From: Flavobacteriales bacterium
GTDB taxonomy: Bacteria; Bacteroidota; Bacteroidia; Flavobacteriales_F; PHOS-HE28
NCBI GenBank assembly: GCA_016715995.1
Contig: JADJXF010000008.1
Coordinates: 248,001 to 312,000, forward strand
Direction of reading: 5' to 3'
Length of the DNA stretch: 64,000 bases
This document shows positions 1-9,425 of this stretch, piece by piece (position 1 is the stretch's first letter; the number at the start of each line of letters is the position of its first letter). Position numbers and translations under genes: made by a program. The notes beneath the pieces were generated by a model. That model did not search any database. It was not told where the DNA came from and saw nothing but the letters and a program-made list of their open reading frames with translations.

Positions 1-3000
1 CTCGGCTTGCGCGGCCTCCAACGCAGCGGGAGCATCTCGCGCGGCGTGCTCTTCGGCAACAACCAGGACCTGTCCGTCAATTCCACGCTCAACCTCGAAC
101 TGGGAGGCAAGCTCAGCGAGCGCATCGGCATCATGGCCTCGGTCACCGATAACAACATCCCGATCCAGGCCGGCGGTAACACGCTCGAGCTGCAGGATTT
201 CGATCAGGTGTTCATCAAGCTCTTCGAGGAGGCAGACGACGCGCCGGGGAACAAGTGGGAGCTGATCGCGGGCGATTTCGTGCTCCAACGGCCACAGAGC
301 CATTTCCTCACCTACCTGAAGAAGACCAAGGGCCTCAGCTACGATACGCGCCTGCGGATCGGCGAGTCGGATCGCATGCGCGTGGGCGCCAGCGCCGCCA
401 TCAGCAAGGGGAAGTTCGCGCGCAACGTGATCCAGGGCGTGGAGGGTGTGCAAGGGCCCTACCGCTTGCGCGGCAACGATGCGGGCTCGGTGATCATCGT
501 GCTGTCCGGCAGCGAGCGCGTGTTCATCGACGGACTGCAGTTGATGCGCGGGCAGGAGAACGACTATGTGATCGACTACAACACGGCGGAGGTCACGTTC
601 ACGGCGCGCCGCCTCATCACCAAGGACCGCCGCATCGTGGTGGAGTTCCAGTACTCCGACAAGAACTACGCTCGCTCGCTCGTGCGGGTGGACGATGCGT
701 TCGAGCACGGCCGCAGCACCTGGAGGCTGCATGTGTACAGCGAGCAGGACCACCGCAACCAGCCGTTGCAGCAGCAGCTGAGTCCCGAGGAGCGCGAAAC
801 GCTCCGCCTAGCCGGCGACGATCCGTTGTCGGCGGTGGTGCCGGGCGTGGACAGCACCGGCTTCGCCACGGACCAGGTGCTCTACTGGCGCACCGACTCG
901 CTCGGTTATTCGCCCGTATTCGTGTACAACACGCACCCCGACAGCGCGCTGTTCCGTGTGGTCTTCTCCGACGTCGGCGGCGGCCTCGGCGACTATGTGC
1001 TGCAGGAGTTCACCCCGAACGGCCGCGTGTTCCGCTGGGTGGCGCCGGATACCGTGGATGGCGCAATCATTCGGCGCGGCAATCATGCGCCGGTGCGGCT
1101 GCTCATCGCCCCGCGCGCGCAGCAGCTCGTGACGCTCGGTTGGGAGCAACGTTACGGTCCACGCAGCCAGATCAGCGCTGAAGCGGCCTTCAGCAGCCTC
1201 GATGCCAACACGTTCAGCGCGGCGGATGGCGCGGATGACGCGGGCCTCGGACTGATGCTCCGCGGACGGCACGGCATCCCGGTCAGCGCACGCGATACGA
1301 GCCTGCATCTGGTGCTGGGCGGCGAGGCGGAGAGCATCAGCAGCAACTTCCAATTCGTGGAGCGGTACCGGGCCGTGGAGTTCGAGCGCAACTGGAACGT
1401 GATCGGGGCGGACCTCGCCCAGGACCAACTGCTCACGAACGCATTCGTCGGCATCGAAGGGCGTAAGCTGGGCCGCGCGAGCATCGGGTCGAGCGCCTTC
1501 CATGTGCGCGACCGCTATCAAGGATGGCGGCCCGAAGCGCGCAGCGACCTGCACATCGGACGGTTTGACCTCGTAGGCCTTGGTAGCTGGCTCTTGGCCG
1601 ATGGCGACCGCAACAGCGATTTCCGTCGGCACAAGGGCGTCGCGCGGATGCGGCTCAAGCCCTTCACCATCGGCCTCAACGACGAGCAGGAGCGCAACAA
1701 CTTCCGTGTGGATACGCTCGTCGGCCTACGCGCGGGCAGCTATGCCTTCCATGAGTGGGAAGCCTTCGTGCAGAGCCCGGACACCTTCCGCAACAAGTGG
1801 CGCATCGCCGCCGGGCAGCGCAGCGATGAGGCGTTGCGCGACGGCGCACTCGCCCGGAGCACCCTGGCCACCTCCTACTCCTTCGGCCTCGACCTCGCGC
1901 GAAACCCCCGCAACCGACTTGCCACCACCCTCACCTACCGCCGCCTCGAGGTGCTCGATACCGTGCTCACCCAGCAGCAACCGCAGGACACCTATCTCGC
2001 CCGCGTGGACTACGATGTGTCGCTTTGGAAGGGGGTGGCCGTGATCGACCTGTTCAACGAGTTCGGGTCCGGACTTGAGCAGCAGCGGGAGTACATCTAT
2101 GTGCAGGTGCCCGCAGGCCAAGGCCTTTTCATCTGGAACGACTACAACGGCAACGGCATCAAGGAGCTCAACGAGTTCGAAGTGGCCAACTTCGGCTACG
2201 AGGCTGACTACCTGCGTGTCTTCGTGCCGAGCAACAGCTACGTACGCACCTACTCCAACCAGACCAGTTTGGCGCTGGACCTCAAGCCCGGCGTGAAGTG
2301 GGCGGACGCTCAAGGGCTGAAGCGATTCATCGGCCGCTTCTCCGACCTGTTCAGCGCCCGCTTGGACCGTAAGACCAGCTCTGATGATGCACTGCAGGCC
2401 ATCGACCCCTTCCTTCCGGAGCGGCTCGACCCCGGCCTTCGCTCCTACACGGCCAGCAGCCGCAACACCCTCTTCTACGACCGATCCAGCCGAACCTGGA
2501 GCATCGACCACACCTGGCAGAACGATCGCTCGCGCACGCTGCTGATCAACGGCTTTGAGTCGCGCGCGCGCGTTTCGAATAGCGTGCGCGTGCGGTGGAA
2601 CACCACCCGGCACTGGACGGCAGACCTGGAAGGCGAGCGTGGGCGCCACGGCAGTTCATCCGATCTCTTGGCCGGGCGCACCTGGTCCATCCAGCAGGAA
2701 AGCCTGAAGCCGCGGATCACCTGGCAGCCCAACACGGCCATGCGCGCCCAGCTCTCCTACAAGCAGACCACCAAACGCAATGCGGAGGAGTTCGGCGGGG
2801 AGCAGGCTGAACTGAAGGACCTCGGTCTGGAATTCCGGTACAATTCCGCAGGCAAGGGCAGCATCCTGGTGACCGCCAACCTCGTTGACATCACCTTCGA
2901 CGGACAGGTGAACTCATCGCTGGGCAACGAACTGCTGGGCGGGCTGAAGGCCGGCACCAATGGCACCTGGAGCCTGAGCATCCAGCGTAACCTGAGCAGC

Positions 3001-3093
3001 AACCTGCAGTTGGACCTCACCTACAACGGACGGCGCAGCGAGGGCGTGCCCGTGGTGCACGTGGGCGGCGCGCAGGTGCGGGCCTTCTTCTGA
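1..3093 (+). CDS. Outer-membrane beta-barrel-like protein, 5'-truncated by window edge
   Basis: The frame is open from base 1, so the true start lies outside the window; the visible part is about 1,030 residues. The sequence is rich in alternating polar/hydrophobic strands. Its N-terminal visible part (RSGSISRGVLFGNNQD, then SVTDNNIPIQAGGNTLELQD) matches my memory of a large conserved Bacteroidota envelope protein of unknown function. The protein ends in ...VRAFF; a terminal aromatic residue is typical of outer-membrane barrels assembled by BAM. A calcium-loop-like segment (WNDYNGNGIKELNEFE) lies near residue 715. The next gene is convergent and its stop codon is 1 bp away. The envelope location is inferred; the biochemical role is unknown. 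Confidence 0.7.
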   Translation, partial: LGLRGLQRSGSISRGVLFGNNQDLSVNSTLNLELGGKLSERIGIMASVTDNNIPIQAGGNTLELQDFDQVFIKLFEEADDAPGNKWELIAGDFVLQRPQSHFLTYLKKTKGLSYDTRLRIGESDRMRVGASAAISKGKFARNVIQGVEGVQGPYRLRGNDAGSVIIVLSGSERVFIDGLQLMRGQENDYVIDYNTAEVTFTARRLITKDRRIVVEFQYSDKNYARSLVRVDDAFEHGRSTWRLHVYSEQDHRNQPLQQQLSPEERETLRLAGDDPLSAVVPGVDSTGFATDQVLYWRTDSLGYSPVFVYNTHPDSALFRVVFSDVGGGLGDYVLQEFTPNGRVFRWVAPDTVDGAIIRRGNHAPVRLLIAPRAQQLVTLGWEQRYGPRSQISAEAAFSSLDANTFSAADGADDAGLGLMLRGRHGIPVSARDTSLHLVLGGEAESISSNFQFVERYRAVEFERNWNVIGADLAQDQLLTNAFVGIEGRKLGRASIGSSAFHVRDRYQGWRPEARSDLHIGRFDLVGLGSWLLADGDRNSDFRRHKGVARMRLKPFTIGLNDEQERNNFRVDTLVGLRAGSYAFHEWEAFVQSPDTFRNKWRIAAGQRSDEALRDGALARSTLATSYSFGLDLARNPRNRLATTLTYRRLEVLDTVLTQQQPQDTYLARVDYDVSLWKGVAVIDLFNEFGSGLEQQREYIYVQVPAGQGLFIWNDYNGNGIKELNEFEVANFGYEADYLRVFVPSNSYVRTYSNQTSLALDLKPGVKWADAQGLKRFIGRFSDLFSARLDRKTSSDDALQAIDPFLPERLDPGLRSYTASSRNTLFYDRSSRTWSIDHTWQNDRSRTLLINGFESRARVSNSVRVRWNTTRHWTADLEGERGRHGSSSDLLAGRTWSIQQESLKPRITWQPNTAMRAQLSYKQTTKRNAEEFGGEQAELKDLGLEFRYNSAGKGSILVTANLVDITFDGQVNSSLGNELLGGLKAGTNGTWSLSIQRNLSSNLQLDLTYNGRRSEGVPVVHVGGAQVRAFF

Positions 3094-3094
3094 C

Positions 3095-4003
3095 CTATTT
3101 CAGATTGAAGGTGGCCTTCGAGACCAGCGAGCCCGCCTCGTAGATCTCCACGATATACTGGCCGGTGCGCAGCTCCTCGCCGCCGGTCCAGAAGACGCAG
3201 GCATCCACCGGCTGGTTCTGGTAGTTTAGTTCGCGCTTGGCGCTGTACTCGCCCTCCACGCCATTGAACTTGAATCGTCCGCCGCCATCGCTCGTGGGCA
3301 GCACCCGGCCATCCGGGCTGATCACCCGCATATAGATGGTCTTGTCGCCCGCATCGGTCACCTTGTTCTCGCCCAGAGTGAAGCAGCACTTCACCATCTC
3401 GGCCTTGTTCGCACGCTCGGTGTCCACCTGCTTGCCGTTGTTGCGCACGAAGAGCGCTCCAGCACTGATGCTCGTGGTATGCAGCACCGCGCCCTTGGCC
3501 ACCTTGCCCTGCAGCGCCTCCTTCTCGGTGGCCAGGGCCTCTTTCTGACCTTTCACCTCGCCGAGCTCCTGCGTGAGCAGTTGCTTCTCGGCCGTGAGCA
3601 GCTGGTTCCGCTGGTTCAACGTGTCGATGGTGTAGATGTAGCCCTTCATGATATCGCGCAGCGTGGCGGCCTCCTTCTTGGCCTTGGCCAGATCATAGTT
3701 GCCGCGCTTCACCTTATCCAACAGTTCCTCAATCTGCTGCTTCTGCAGCTCCATCTCGGTCTTGATCTCCTCGTTCTCCGTCTTCAGCGTGTCGTAGCTG
3801 CTGAGCATGCTCTCCAGCATGGCCGTCACGTCGTCTTTCTGACTGGTGAGAGTGGCCACTTCCTGCTGCTTCTGCTCCACTTCCTTACCACGGGACATGA
3901 GCAGCCACAGCATCACCACGTTGCTGATGAGGAGGAGAACCACCAGCAGCAGCAGCCCGGTGTTGGATCGGTTCTTGGTCGGTTCGTTGGTCGGCTGGTC
4001 CAT
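3095..4003 (-). CDS. Membrane-anchored coiled-coil protein
   Basis: 302 residues. A short charged N-terminus is followed by one transmembrane helix (about residues 17-36). A long heptad-rich coiled coil (about 38-170, rich in E/K/Q) follows, then a compact mostly-beta C-terminal domain (about 175-302). The topology is a signal-anchor protein with the coiled coil and C-terminal domain outside the cytoplasm. I recognise this as a conserved Bacteroidota architecture but know of no assigned function; a structural or scaffold role is only inferred. The ATG is preceded by a purine-rich stretch, and a possible -7 element TAATTTAG lies at 4033-4040 on the minus strand. Confidence 0.75.
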   Translation of the reverse strand: MDQPTNEPTKNRSNTGLLLLVVLLLISNVVMLWLLMSRGKEVEQKQQEVATLTSQKDDVTAMLESMLSSYDTLKTENEEIKTEMELQKQQIEELLDKVKRGNYDLAKAKKEAATLRDIMKGYIYTIDTLNQRNQLLTAEKQLLTQELGEVKGQKEALATEKEALQGKVAKGAVLHTTSISAGALFVRNNGKQVDTERANKAEMVKCCFTLGENKVTDAGDKTIYMRVISPDGRVLPTSDGGGRFKFNGVEGEYSAKRELNYQNQPVDACVFWTGGEELRTGQYIVEIYEAGSLVSKATFNLK

Positions 4004-4092
4004 GGAAGGGAGGTGGCGGAATAATCAGCGGGCTAAATTACTCCCGGCTCCACCAGCCTCTTTCCAGCAACGCCGCGCTTATCAACAAAGTA

Positions 4093-4800
4093 TTGGGAAC
4101 ACCCGGATCCACGCTCGGCCTCTGGCTCACCGACCTCTGGGGGCTCTTCGTTCCGCGACGCTGCGCGGGCTGCGATACCACGTTGATGCGGTTCGAGGAA
4201 TGCCTCTGTCTCGGTTGCTTGGAGGAACTCCCCCGAACGCGTTTCCACGACGACCCCGGCAACCGGGTGGAGCAGCTCTTCCAAGGCAAGGTGCCCCTTG
4301 CTTGCGCAAGCGCACTGCTGCACTTCTCATCCACTGGCATGGTGCAGCGCATCCTGCATCGGATCAAATACAACGAGGACCGCGAGGCCGCTCGTTTCCT
4401 CGGTAGCTTGATGGCCGCGGACCTGATGGCCAGCCCACGGTTCAGCGGCGTTGATCTCATCCTCGCGGTGCCGCTGCACCCCGGCAAATTGCGCAAGCGC
4501 GGCTATAACCAGAGCCAGCTCCTCGTGGACGGCATGCGCGAAGCGTGGCCGAAGGACAACCCGAAGCATGCCCTGGTGCGCACGGTCCATACCGCATCAC
4601 AGACCAAGCGCGGCCGGCTGGACCGCTGGCGGAACGTGAAGGACGCCTTCGAGCTGCGCGATATTGATGCGCTCGCGGGCAAGCATGTGCTGCTGGTGGA
4701 CGACGTGGTGACCACCGGCGCAACCATCGAAGGATGCGCCATCGCGCTGCAGGAAGCGCCGGGCGTGCGCATCAGCGTATTCGCCGCCGCCTGCGCCTGA
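4093..4800 (+). CDS. comF: ComF family phosphoribosyltransferase-like protein
   Basis: 235 residues if the TTG at 4093 is the start; no ATG is available before conserved sequence. An N-terminal zinc ribbon is visible as C24-x2-C27 and C39-x2-C42. The type I PRTase fold carries the PRPP-binding signature VLLVDDVVTTGAT at about 199-211 and the ComF-specific block PLHPGKLRKRGYNQS at about 128-142. ComF is needed for DNA uptake in naturally competent bacteria and is widespread in Bacteroidota; its substrate is not established. Length is normal for the family. The gene is followed 31 bp later by msrC on the same strand. Confidence 0.9.
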   Translation: MGTPGSTLGLWLTDLWGLFVPRRCAGCDTTLMRFEECLCLGCLEELPRTRFHDDPGNRVEQLFQGKVPLACASALLHFSSTGMVQRILHRIKYNEDREAARFLGSLMAADLMASPRFSGVDLILAVPLHPGKLRKRGYNQSQLLVDGMREAWPKDNPKHALVRTVHTASQTKRGRLDRWRNVKDAFELRDIDALAGKHVLLVDDVVTTGATIEGCAIALQEAPGVRISVFAAACA

Positions 4801-4831
4801 CGGGTAATTTCGCCGCCCGACCCAGCCTCGC

Positions 4832-5320
4832 ATGCCCATTGCTACGACCACGAAGAACTCGCCCGAGCGCGTGGCCGCATACGATGCCCTTGGGCCGCAG
4901 ATGCGCGAGCTACTCGCCGAAGAGCGCGACCTGATCGCCGCGATGGCCAACTTCAGCGCCCTGCTGCACGACACCTTCGGCTGGCATTGGATAGGTTTCT
5001 ACCGCGTGGCCGGAGCAGAACTGGTATTGGGGCCGTTTCAGGGACCCGTGGCCTGCTCGCGCATCGGCTTCGGAAAAGGGGTATGCGGAAGCGCATGGAA
5101 AGAGGAGCGGACCATGGTGGTGCCTGATGTGGAGAAATTCCCGGGGCACATCGCCTGCAGCCCGCACTCTCGCTCAGAGATCGTGGTGCCCATCCGCGAC
5201 CGCGATGGCCGAATCGCCGCCGTGCTCGATATTGATAGTGCCGTGCCGGATGACTTCGGCACCGTTGACGTGCATGCCCTTGAGGAGATGTGCGAATCGC
5301 TGCAACCGCTGTTCGAATGA
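4832..5320 (+). CDS. msrC: Free methionine-(R)-sulfoxide reductase (GAF domain)
   Basis: 162 residues, a single GAF domain of the fRMsr/YebR type. The three cysteines that define the active enzyme are present: C75 and C85 in ACSRIGFGKGVCGSAW and C109 in HIACSPHSRSE. The enzyme reduces free Met-R-O in the cytoplasm using thioredoxin and protects against oxidative damage. Length matches the family. The stop codon overlaps the ATG of the following lipoprotein gene (ATGA), which suggests translational coupling. Confidence 0.93.
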   Translation: MPIATTTKNSPERVAAYDALGPQMRELLAEERDLIAAMANFSALLHDTFGWHWIGFYRVAGAELVLGPFQGPVACSRIGFGKGVCGSAWKEERTMVVPDVEKFPGHIACSPHSRSEIVVPIRDRDGRIAAVLDIDSAVPDDFGTVDVHALEEMCESLQPLFE

Positions 5321-6921
5321 GGGGACGCCGGGTGGCATGCGTTGCGGCCTTGCTGGCCCTCGGCTGCGCACAGGTGCGCGAGATCACCGGTGGCGAGAAG
5401 GATGCGCAGGGACCCACGCTTATAAGCGCAAGCCCACCCAACGGCAGCGTCCGATTCTCCGGTGACCGCTTCGTGCTTCGCTTTGATGAGCGTGTGCAGG
5501 TTGAGCGGCCGCGCACCGGTCTGCTCGTGTCGCCACCGCAGGACCCCGCGCCGACCATCCAAGTGACCGGCGCACGTGAGGTGGAGGTCCGGCTGCGAGC
5601 CGCACTTCTGCCGAACACCACCTACACCTTCGCCATCGGCGAGGCAGTGAAGGATCTCACCGAAGGGAATCGAGCGAGCGGCCTCAGCTACGTGCTCAGT
5701 ACCGGCGATTGGCTGGACAGCCTGATGATACCAGGGACCGTGACCCACGCATTCACGGAAGCCGCGCAAGACCAGGTGCTCGTGATGCTCCTCGCCGAGG
5801 GCGACACTGCCGGCTTCACCAAGGGCCGTCCCGCCTTTGCCACCCGCACCGATCCGCTTGGGCGATTCGTCTTGGACCACCTGCCGGCGAACAGGTTCCA
5901 TGTCGTGGCCCTGCGCGATCTGAATGGAAACTACCGGTACGATCTGCCCGCTGAGGAGATCGCTTTCTCCGAGGAACTGGTCTCGCCGTTCTCCAGCGGT
6001 GACAGCACGGCCGTGCCGGTGCGACTGCGCTTGTTCCAGGAAGCCAGCGCCCAGCAACGTATGCGCGAAGCGACCGTGCTGGATGACCGGATGATGCGGA
6101 TCGTGCTTGCCCGACCAGCAGAACGGTTGGAACTCGTTGATGTCGCGCGCAGCGGCGGTCAATTAGAATGGCGGCAGGAATGGGGCGTTCGCCGTGACAC
6201 GGTGTTCCTCTGGCCCTCGGATACCACTGCCGTTGACCTTGGCCGATACCAGGTAATCACCGAGGATGGTGTGCTGGACACGGTTCGTTACCGGCCGCTG
6301 CGACCGATGCCTTTCCATCTTTCGGTGAAAGCGCTGCCCGCACCTGAGGCTGTGCTTCTGGAGTTGCGCTTGCGTACCTCCCGTCCAATCGCCGACGTGG
6401 ATTCCTCGCGCATCAGCATCGTGAGCGACAGCTTGGCAATCCCCTTTCAGACTCAACTCGGACCCGACGACAGAACGCTGGTGCTCCGCACACAGTTGGA
6501 ACCGAACCGTCGCGCGGAGGCGCTGCTGCTGCCGAAGACCCTGCGCGATATCTATGGCGGCAGCCACGACACGCTTCGGTTCACCATGGGTGGCATGGAG
6601 TCGCGCAGTTTGGGGATCCTTCGGGTGACCATTCAAGTGGAACCGGTCATCGCAGCACCCTTCATTCTGGAATTGCTCGATGCGCAGGGAAACTCGGTCC
6701 GGCGAACCGCTGTGCAGCCGAACGAACCCATGACATGGGAGCGGCTCACGCCCGGCAACCATACGCTTCGCTTGATCGCCGATGCCAATGGGAATGGCCG
6801 CTGGGACCCCGGCCAGTGGGCCACCGGCACCAGGCCAGAACGGGTCTGGTTGCACCAAGAGCCCATCAACGTGCGCGCCGCCTGGGATCTGGGCATCGTC
6901 TGGAAGCCTCTTTCGGACTGA
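5317..6921 (+). CDS. Ig-like domain lipoprotein
   Basis: 534 residues from the ATG at 5317, which overlaps the msrC stop. This start is preferred over an in-frame GTG at 5290 because it gives a clean lipoprotein signal, MRGRRVACVAALLALGC, with the lipobox LALG-C at C17. After the signal comes a bacterial Ig-like domain (about 30-125, with DGDRF/LPNTTYTF features of the Big_5/SbsA type). Further beta domains follow; two DxNxNxxxD-like loops (DLNGNYRYD and DANGNGRWD) suggest calcium binding. The protein probably sits on the outer membrane. I recognise the architecture as common in Bacteroidota but no function is established. Confidence 0.85.
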   Translation: MRGRRVACVAALLALGCAQVREITGGEKDAQGPTLISASPPNGSVRFSGDRFVLRFDERVQVERPRTGLLVSPPQDPAPTIQVTGAREVEVRLRAALLPNTTYTFAIGEAVKDLTEGNRASGLSYVLSTGDWLDSLMIPGTVTHAFTEAAQDQVLVMLLAEGDTAGFTKGRPAFATRTDPLGRFVLDHLPANRFHVVALRDLNGNYRYDLPAEEIAFSEELVSPFSSGDSTAVPVRLRLFQEASAQQRMREATVLDDRMMRIVLARPAERLELVDVARSGGQLEWRQEWGVRRDTVFLWPSDTTAVDLGRYQVITEDGVLDTVRYRPLRPMPFHLSVKALPAPEAVLLELRLRTSRPIADVDSSRISIVSDSLAIPFQTQLGPDDRTLVLRTQLEPNRRAEALLLPKTLRDIYGGSHDTLRFTMGGMESRSLGILRVTIQVEPVIAAPFILELLDAQGNSVRRTAVQPNEPMTWERLTPGNHTLRLIADANGNGRWDPGQWATGTRPERVWLHQEPINVRAAWDLGIVWKPLSD

Positions 6922-7013
6922 GAATGGGCTGATTTCCCGGCCGCTACCGCTGGGAACCCCGCCGGGACATTCGCGTAGAACGGCCGCCACCACCCCGCTC
7001 TTCGGTGGAACGG

Positions 7014-9425
7014 ATGACCGGATCAATCGATTGGAACCTGCGTGCCAAGGCTTGGCGCCATCTCGTGGCCCTGCTCTCCGCAGGCCTGTTGGCGCTGCCT
7101 GCAATGGCGCAGGACAATGCCAACCTGCCGACGCGCGGCAAGCGGTTCTGGGCGGCATACATGCAGAACGGATTCGGTGCGCAGAACCTCCGCGTGCATG
7201 TGGTGTCCAACTTGGCCACTTCGGGCACGGTGAGCATTCCGCTATTGGGCTGGAGCGCGCCGTTCAACGTGGCGGCGAACAGCGTGGCCGTGATTGATGT
7301 GCCCACGTCGGCCGAGAACACCGGCACCGAGGTCGTCCAGAACAAGGGCGTGCTGATCCAGTCGCAGGACAGCGTGAACGTGTTCATCACCAGTTTCCAG
7401 AACTACACGCACGACCTCTCGCAGGTGCTCCCGGAATCGTCCATTGGCACCGTGTACCGGGTCGATGCGTATCAAGGACTGCCCGGGTTCAACAACCTGC
7501 ACAAGAGCGAATTCGTCGTGCTCGCCACCGAGGACGGCACACAGGTGCAGATCACCCCTGCAGCGAATACGGCTGGCGGACGTCCGGCGGGTGTGCCCTT
7601 CACCATCAACCTCAACGCCGGACAATCCTATCAGGTGCAGGCCGCACAAGATGTGCTGGACCTCACCGGCACCTTGGTGGAAGCCACGGTGCAGAGCGGC
7701 CCCTGTCGGCCCTTCGTGGTGTTCGGTGGGTCCATGTGCGCTACGGCGCCTGGATCATGCTCGGCCTGCGACCACATCTTCGAGCAATGCGTGCCGGTAC
7801 CCGCTTGGGGCAACCGTTATCACACCGTGCCGGTGAACGGCACCACCAGCGGCACCTATCGCGTCATGGCGCATCAGGACGGCACCGTCATCACCATCGG
7901 CGGTGGCGCCCCCATCACCCTCAATGCCGGCCAGCGGCTTGAGGTGAACGGCACGGGCACGCCCGCTTGCATCGATGCATCGAAGCCGGTGAGCGTGGCA
8001 CAGCTGCTTGAAGGCTATAGCTGCGCGGGTAACGGCGACCCCTCGCTGCTCCTGCTCTCGCCATCGAACCGCGTGTCGGAACAAGCGCGGTTCCATACGC
8101 CGACCAGCTCGCAGATCAACTCGCACAGCATCAGCATCGTGGTTCCAAGTGCTGCGACCGGTCAGGTACAGCTTGATGGCGCTCCGGTGAGCGCGGCGCT
8201 ATTCCAGCCCTATGCCGGATGCGCCGACCGGCAGTACGCCAAAATCCCCATCACAGCGGGCGTACACCGGATCCAGTGCGCGGCCGGCTTTCAGGCCTAC
8301 ATGTTCGGCCTCGGCTATGGAGAGAGCTACGCGGCCTCCGTGCATGACATCAAGGCGATTTCCGTGCAACAGGACTCCACGGTGTGCGGCTCGGGCAGCA
8401 TCACGCTGAACGTGCCGGAGCCGCTCACCAGCATCGCGTGGACAACGGTTAGCGATCCCGGCACCGTGCTCGGCACCGGCAGCAGCCTGTCCATCAATCC
8501 CACGCAGAGCGAGAGTTATCATGTGACGGGCCTCCTGCCCGTGAGCGGATGCCCACGGTCCTTCACCTATCATGTCGGCATGCCCCTCACCATCCCGACG
8601 CTGCTCACGGCCGGTAACCAGCCCACAATCAACGTGTGCCAATACGAGCCGGTGCAGCTCGGTCTTTCCCCCTCCCCTGACCCAGCCTGGTTCAACATCA
8701 GTTGGTGGCCGTCGGGATCATTGAACGACGCGAGCTCGACCGCCCCCATCGCTTTCCCCATGGCCACCACATGGTATGGCGTGGAAGTGGTGAGCCCCAC
8801 TGGCTGCGGATCGATGGTCGACAGCATCCTGGTTACCGTGACGCCCAGTGCGATCGTGGATCTGGAGGTCTCCGCACAGCCGACCACCGTTTGCTCGGGT
8901 AACACCACTCAACTCAACAGCCGCGTGCTCCGCGCCATCGCTTACGATGCGTTCGACGCGCCACCTTCCGGGGTCTGGACCGCGATTCAGGGCGGCAGCA
9001 GCAGCCAGGTCTGCGGCAGTTCCTCCGGATCGGCGCTCTACTTCAACGGCAATGGCCAGCGACACGCACAGACGCTGGGTTACAACTGCACCGAAGGCGG
9101 ATTCGTTCGCTTCAAGCTGAAGATCGCCAATGACGCGCCGCCTTGCGAGGATGCCGATCCAGGCGATGACGTGGTGTTGGAGTACTCGACGAACAACGGC
9201 CTCAACTGGAACGTGATCGCCACTTACAACGAGAGCGCCTATCCCGCCTTCACGCCGATCAATGCGGCGATACCGGCTGGTGCGCAGACCGGCAACACGA
9301 TGTTCCGGATCCGCCAGCTCGCCAACCAGGGTGCCGGCACGACAACTGGACCATCGATGATTTCCTGTTGGCCATCTACGACAACACATTCGCGAGCTAT
9401 GCCTGGTCGCAGCCCAGCACGCTGA
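7014..9425 (+). CDS. Giant T9SS surface protein, N-terminal fragment (IgGFc-binding domain); frameshifted
   Basis: N-terminal part of a gene that really spans 7014-12028 (about 1,670 residues if repaired). The ATG at 7014 gives a signal peptide ending ...LLALPAMAQ; an in-frame GTG at 7005 is the alternative. Residues ~35-450 match the IgGFc-binding N-terminal domain family: GKRFWAAYMQNG, VVQNKGVLIQSQDSVNVF, KSEFVVLATEDGTQVQITP, CDHIFEQCVPVPAWG. Ig-like segments and a jelly-roll-like section follow. Near 9332-9343 the frame breaks: the expected ...HDNWTIDDFLLAIYDN continues in the -1 frame, as if one base is missing in gccggcac. The last ~25 residues of this frame are out-of-frame noise. Confidence 0.85.
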   Translation: MTGSIDWNLRAKAWRHLVALLSAGLLALPAMAQDNANLPTRGKRFWAAYMQNGFGAQNLRVHVVSNLATSGTVSIPLLGWSAPFNVAANSVAVIDVPTSAENTGTEVVQNKGVLIQSQDSVNVFITSFQNYTHDLSQVLPESSIGTVYRVDAYQGLPGFNNLHKSEFVVLATEDGTQVQITPAANTAGGRPAGVPFTINLNAGQSYQVQAAQDVLDLTGTLVEATVQSGPCRPFVVFGGSMCATAPGSCSACDHIFEQCVPVPAWGNRYHTVPVNGTTSGTYRVMAHQDGTVITIGGGAPITLNAGQRLEVNGTGTPACIDASKPVSVAQLLEGYSCAGNGDPSLLLLSPSNRVSEQARFHTPTSSQINSHSISIVVPSAATGQVQLDGAPVSAALFQPYAGCADRQYAKIPITAGVHRIQCAAGFQAYMFGLGYGESYAASVHDIKAISVQQDSTVCGSGSITLNVPEPLTSIAWTTVSDPGTVLGTGSSLSINPTQSESYHVTGLLPVSGCPRSFTYHVGMPLTIPTLLTAGNQPTINVCQYEPVQLGLSPSPDPAWFNISWWPSGSLNDASSTAPIAFPMATTWYGVEVVSPTGCGSMVDSILVTVTPSAIVDLEVSAQPTTVCSGNTTQLNSRVLRAIAYDAFDAPPSGVWTAIQGGSSSQVCGSSSGSALYFNGNGQRHAQTLGYNCTEGGFVRFKLKIANDAPPCEDADPGDDVVLEYSTNNGLNWNVIATYNESAYPAFTPINAAIPAGAQTGNTMFRIRQLANQGAGTTTGPSMISCWPSTTTHSRAMPGRSPAR

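Noticed and set aside
9332..9343. Programmed -1 frameshifting in the giant T9SS gene
   Set aside because: No X-XXY-YYZ slippery site and no obvious downstream structure; a missing base in a G/C run explains it more simply.
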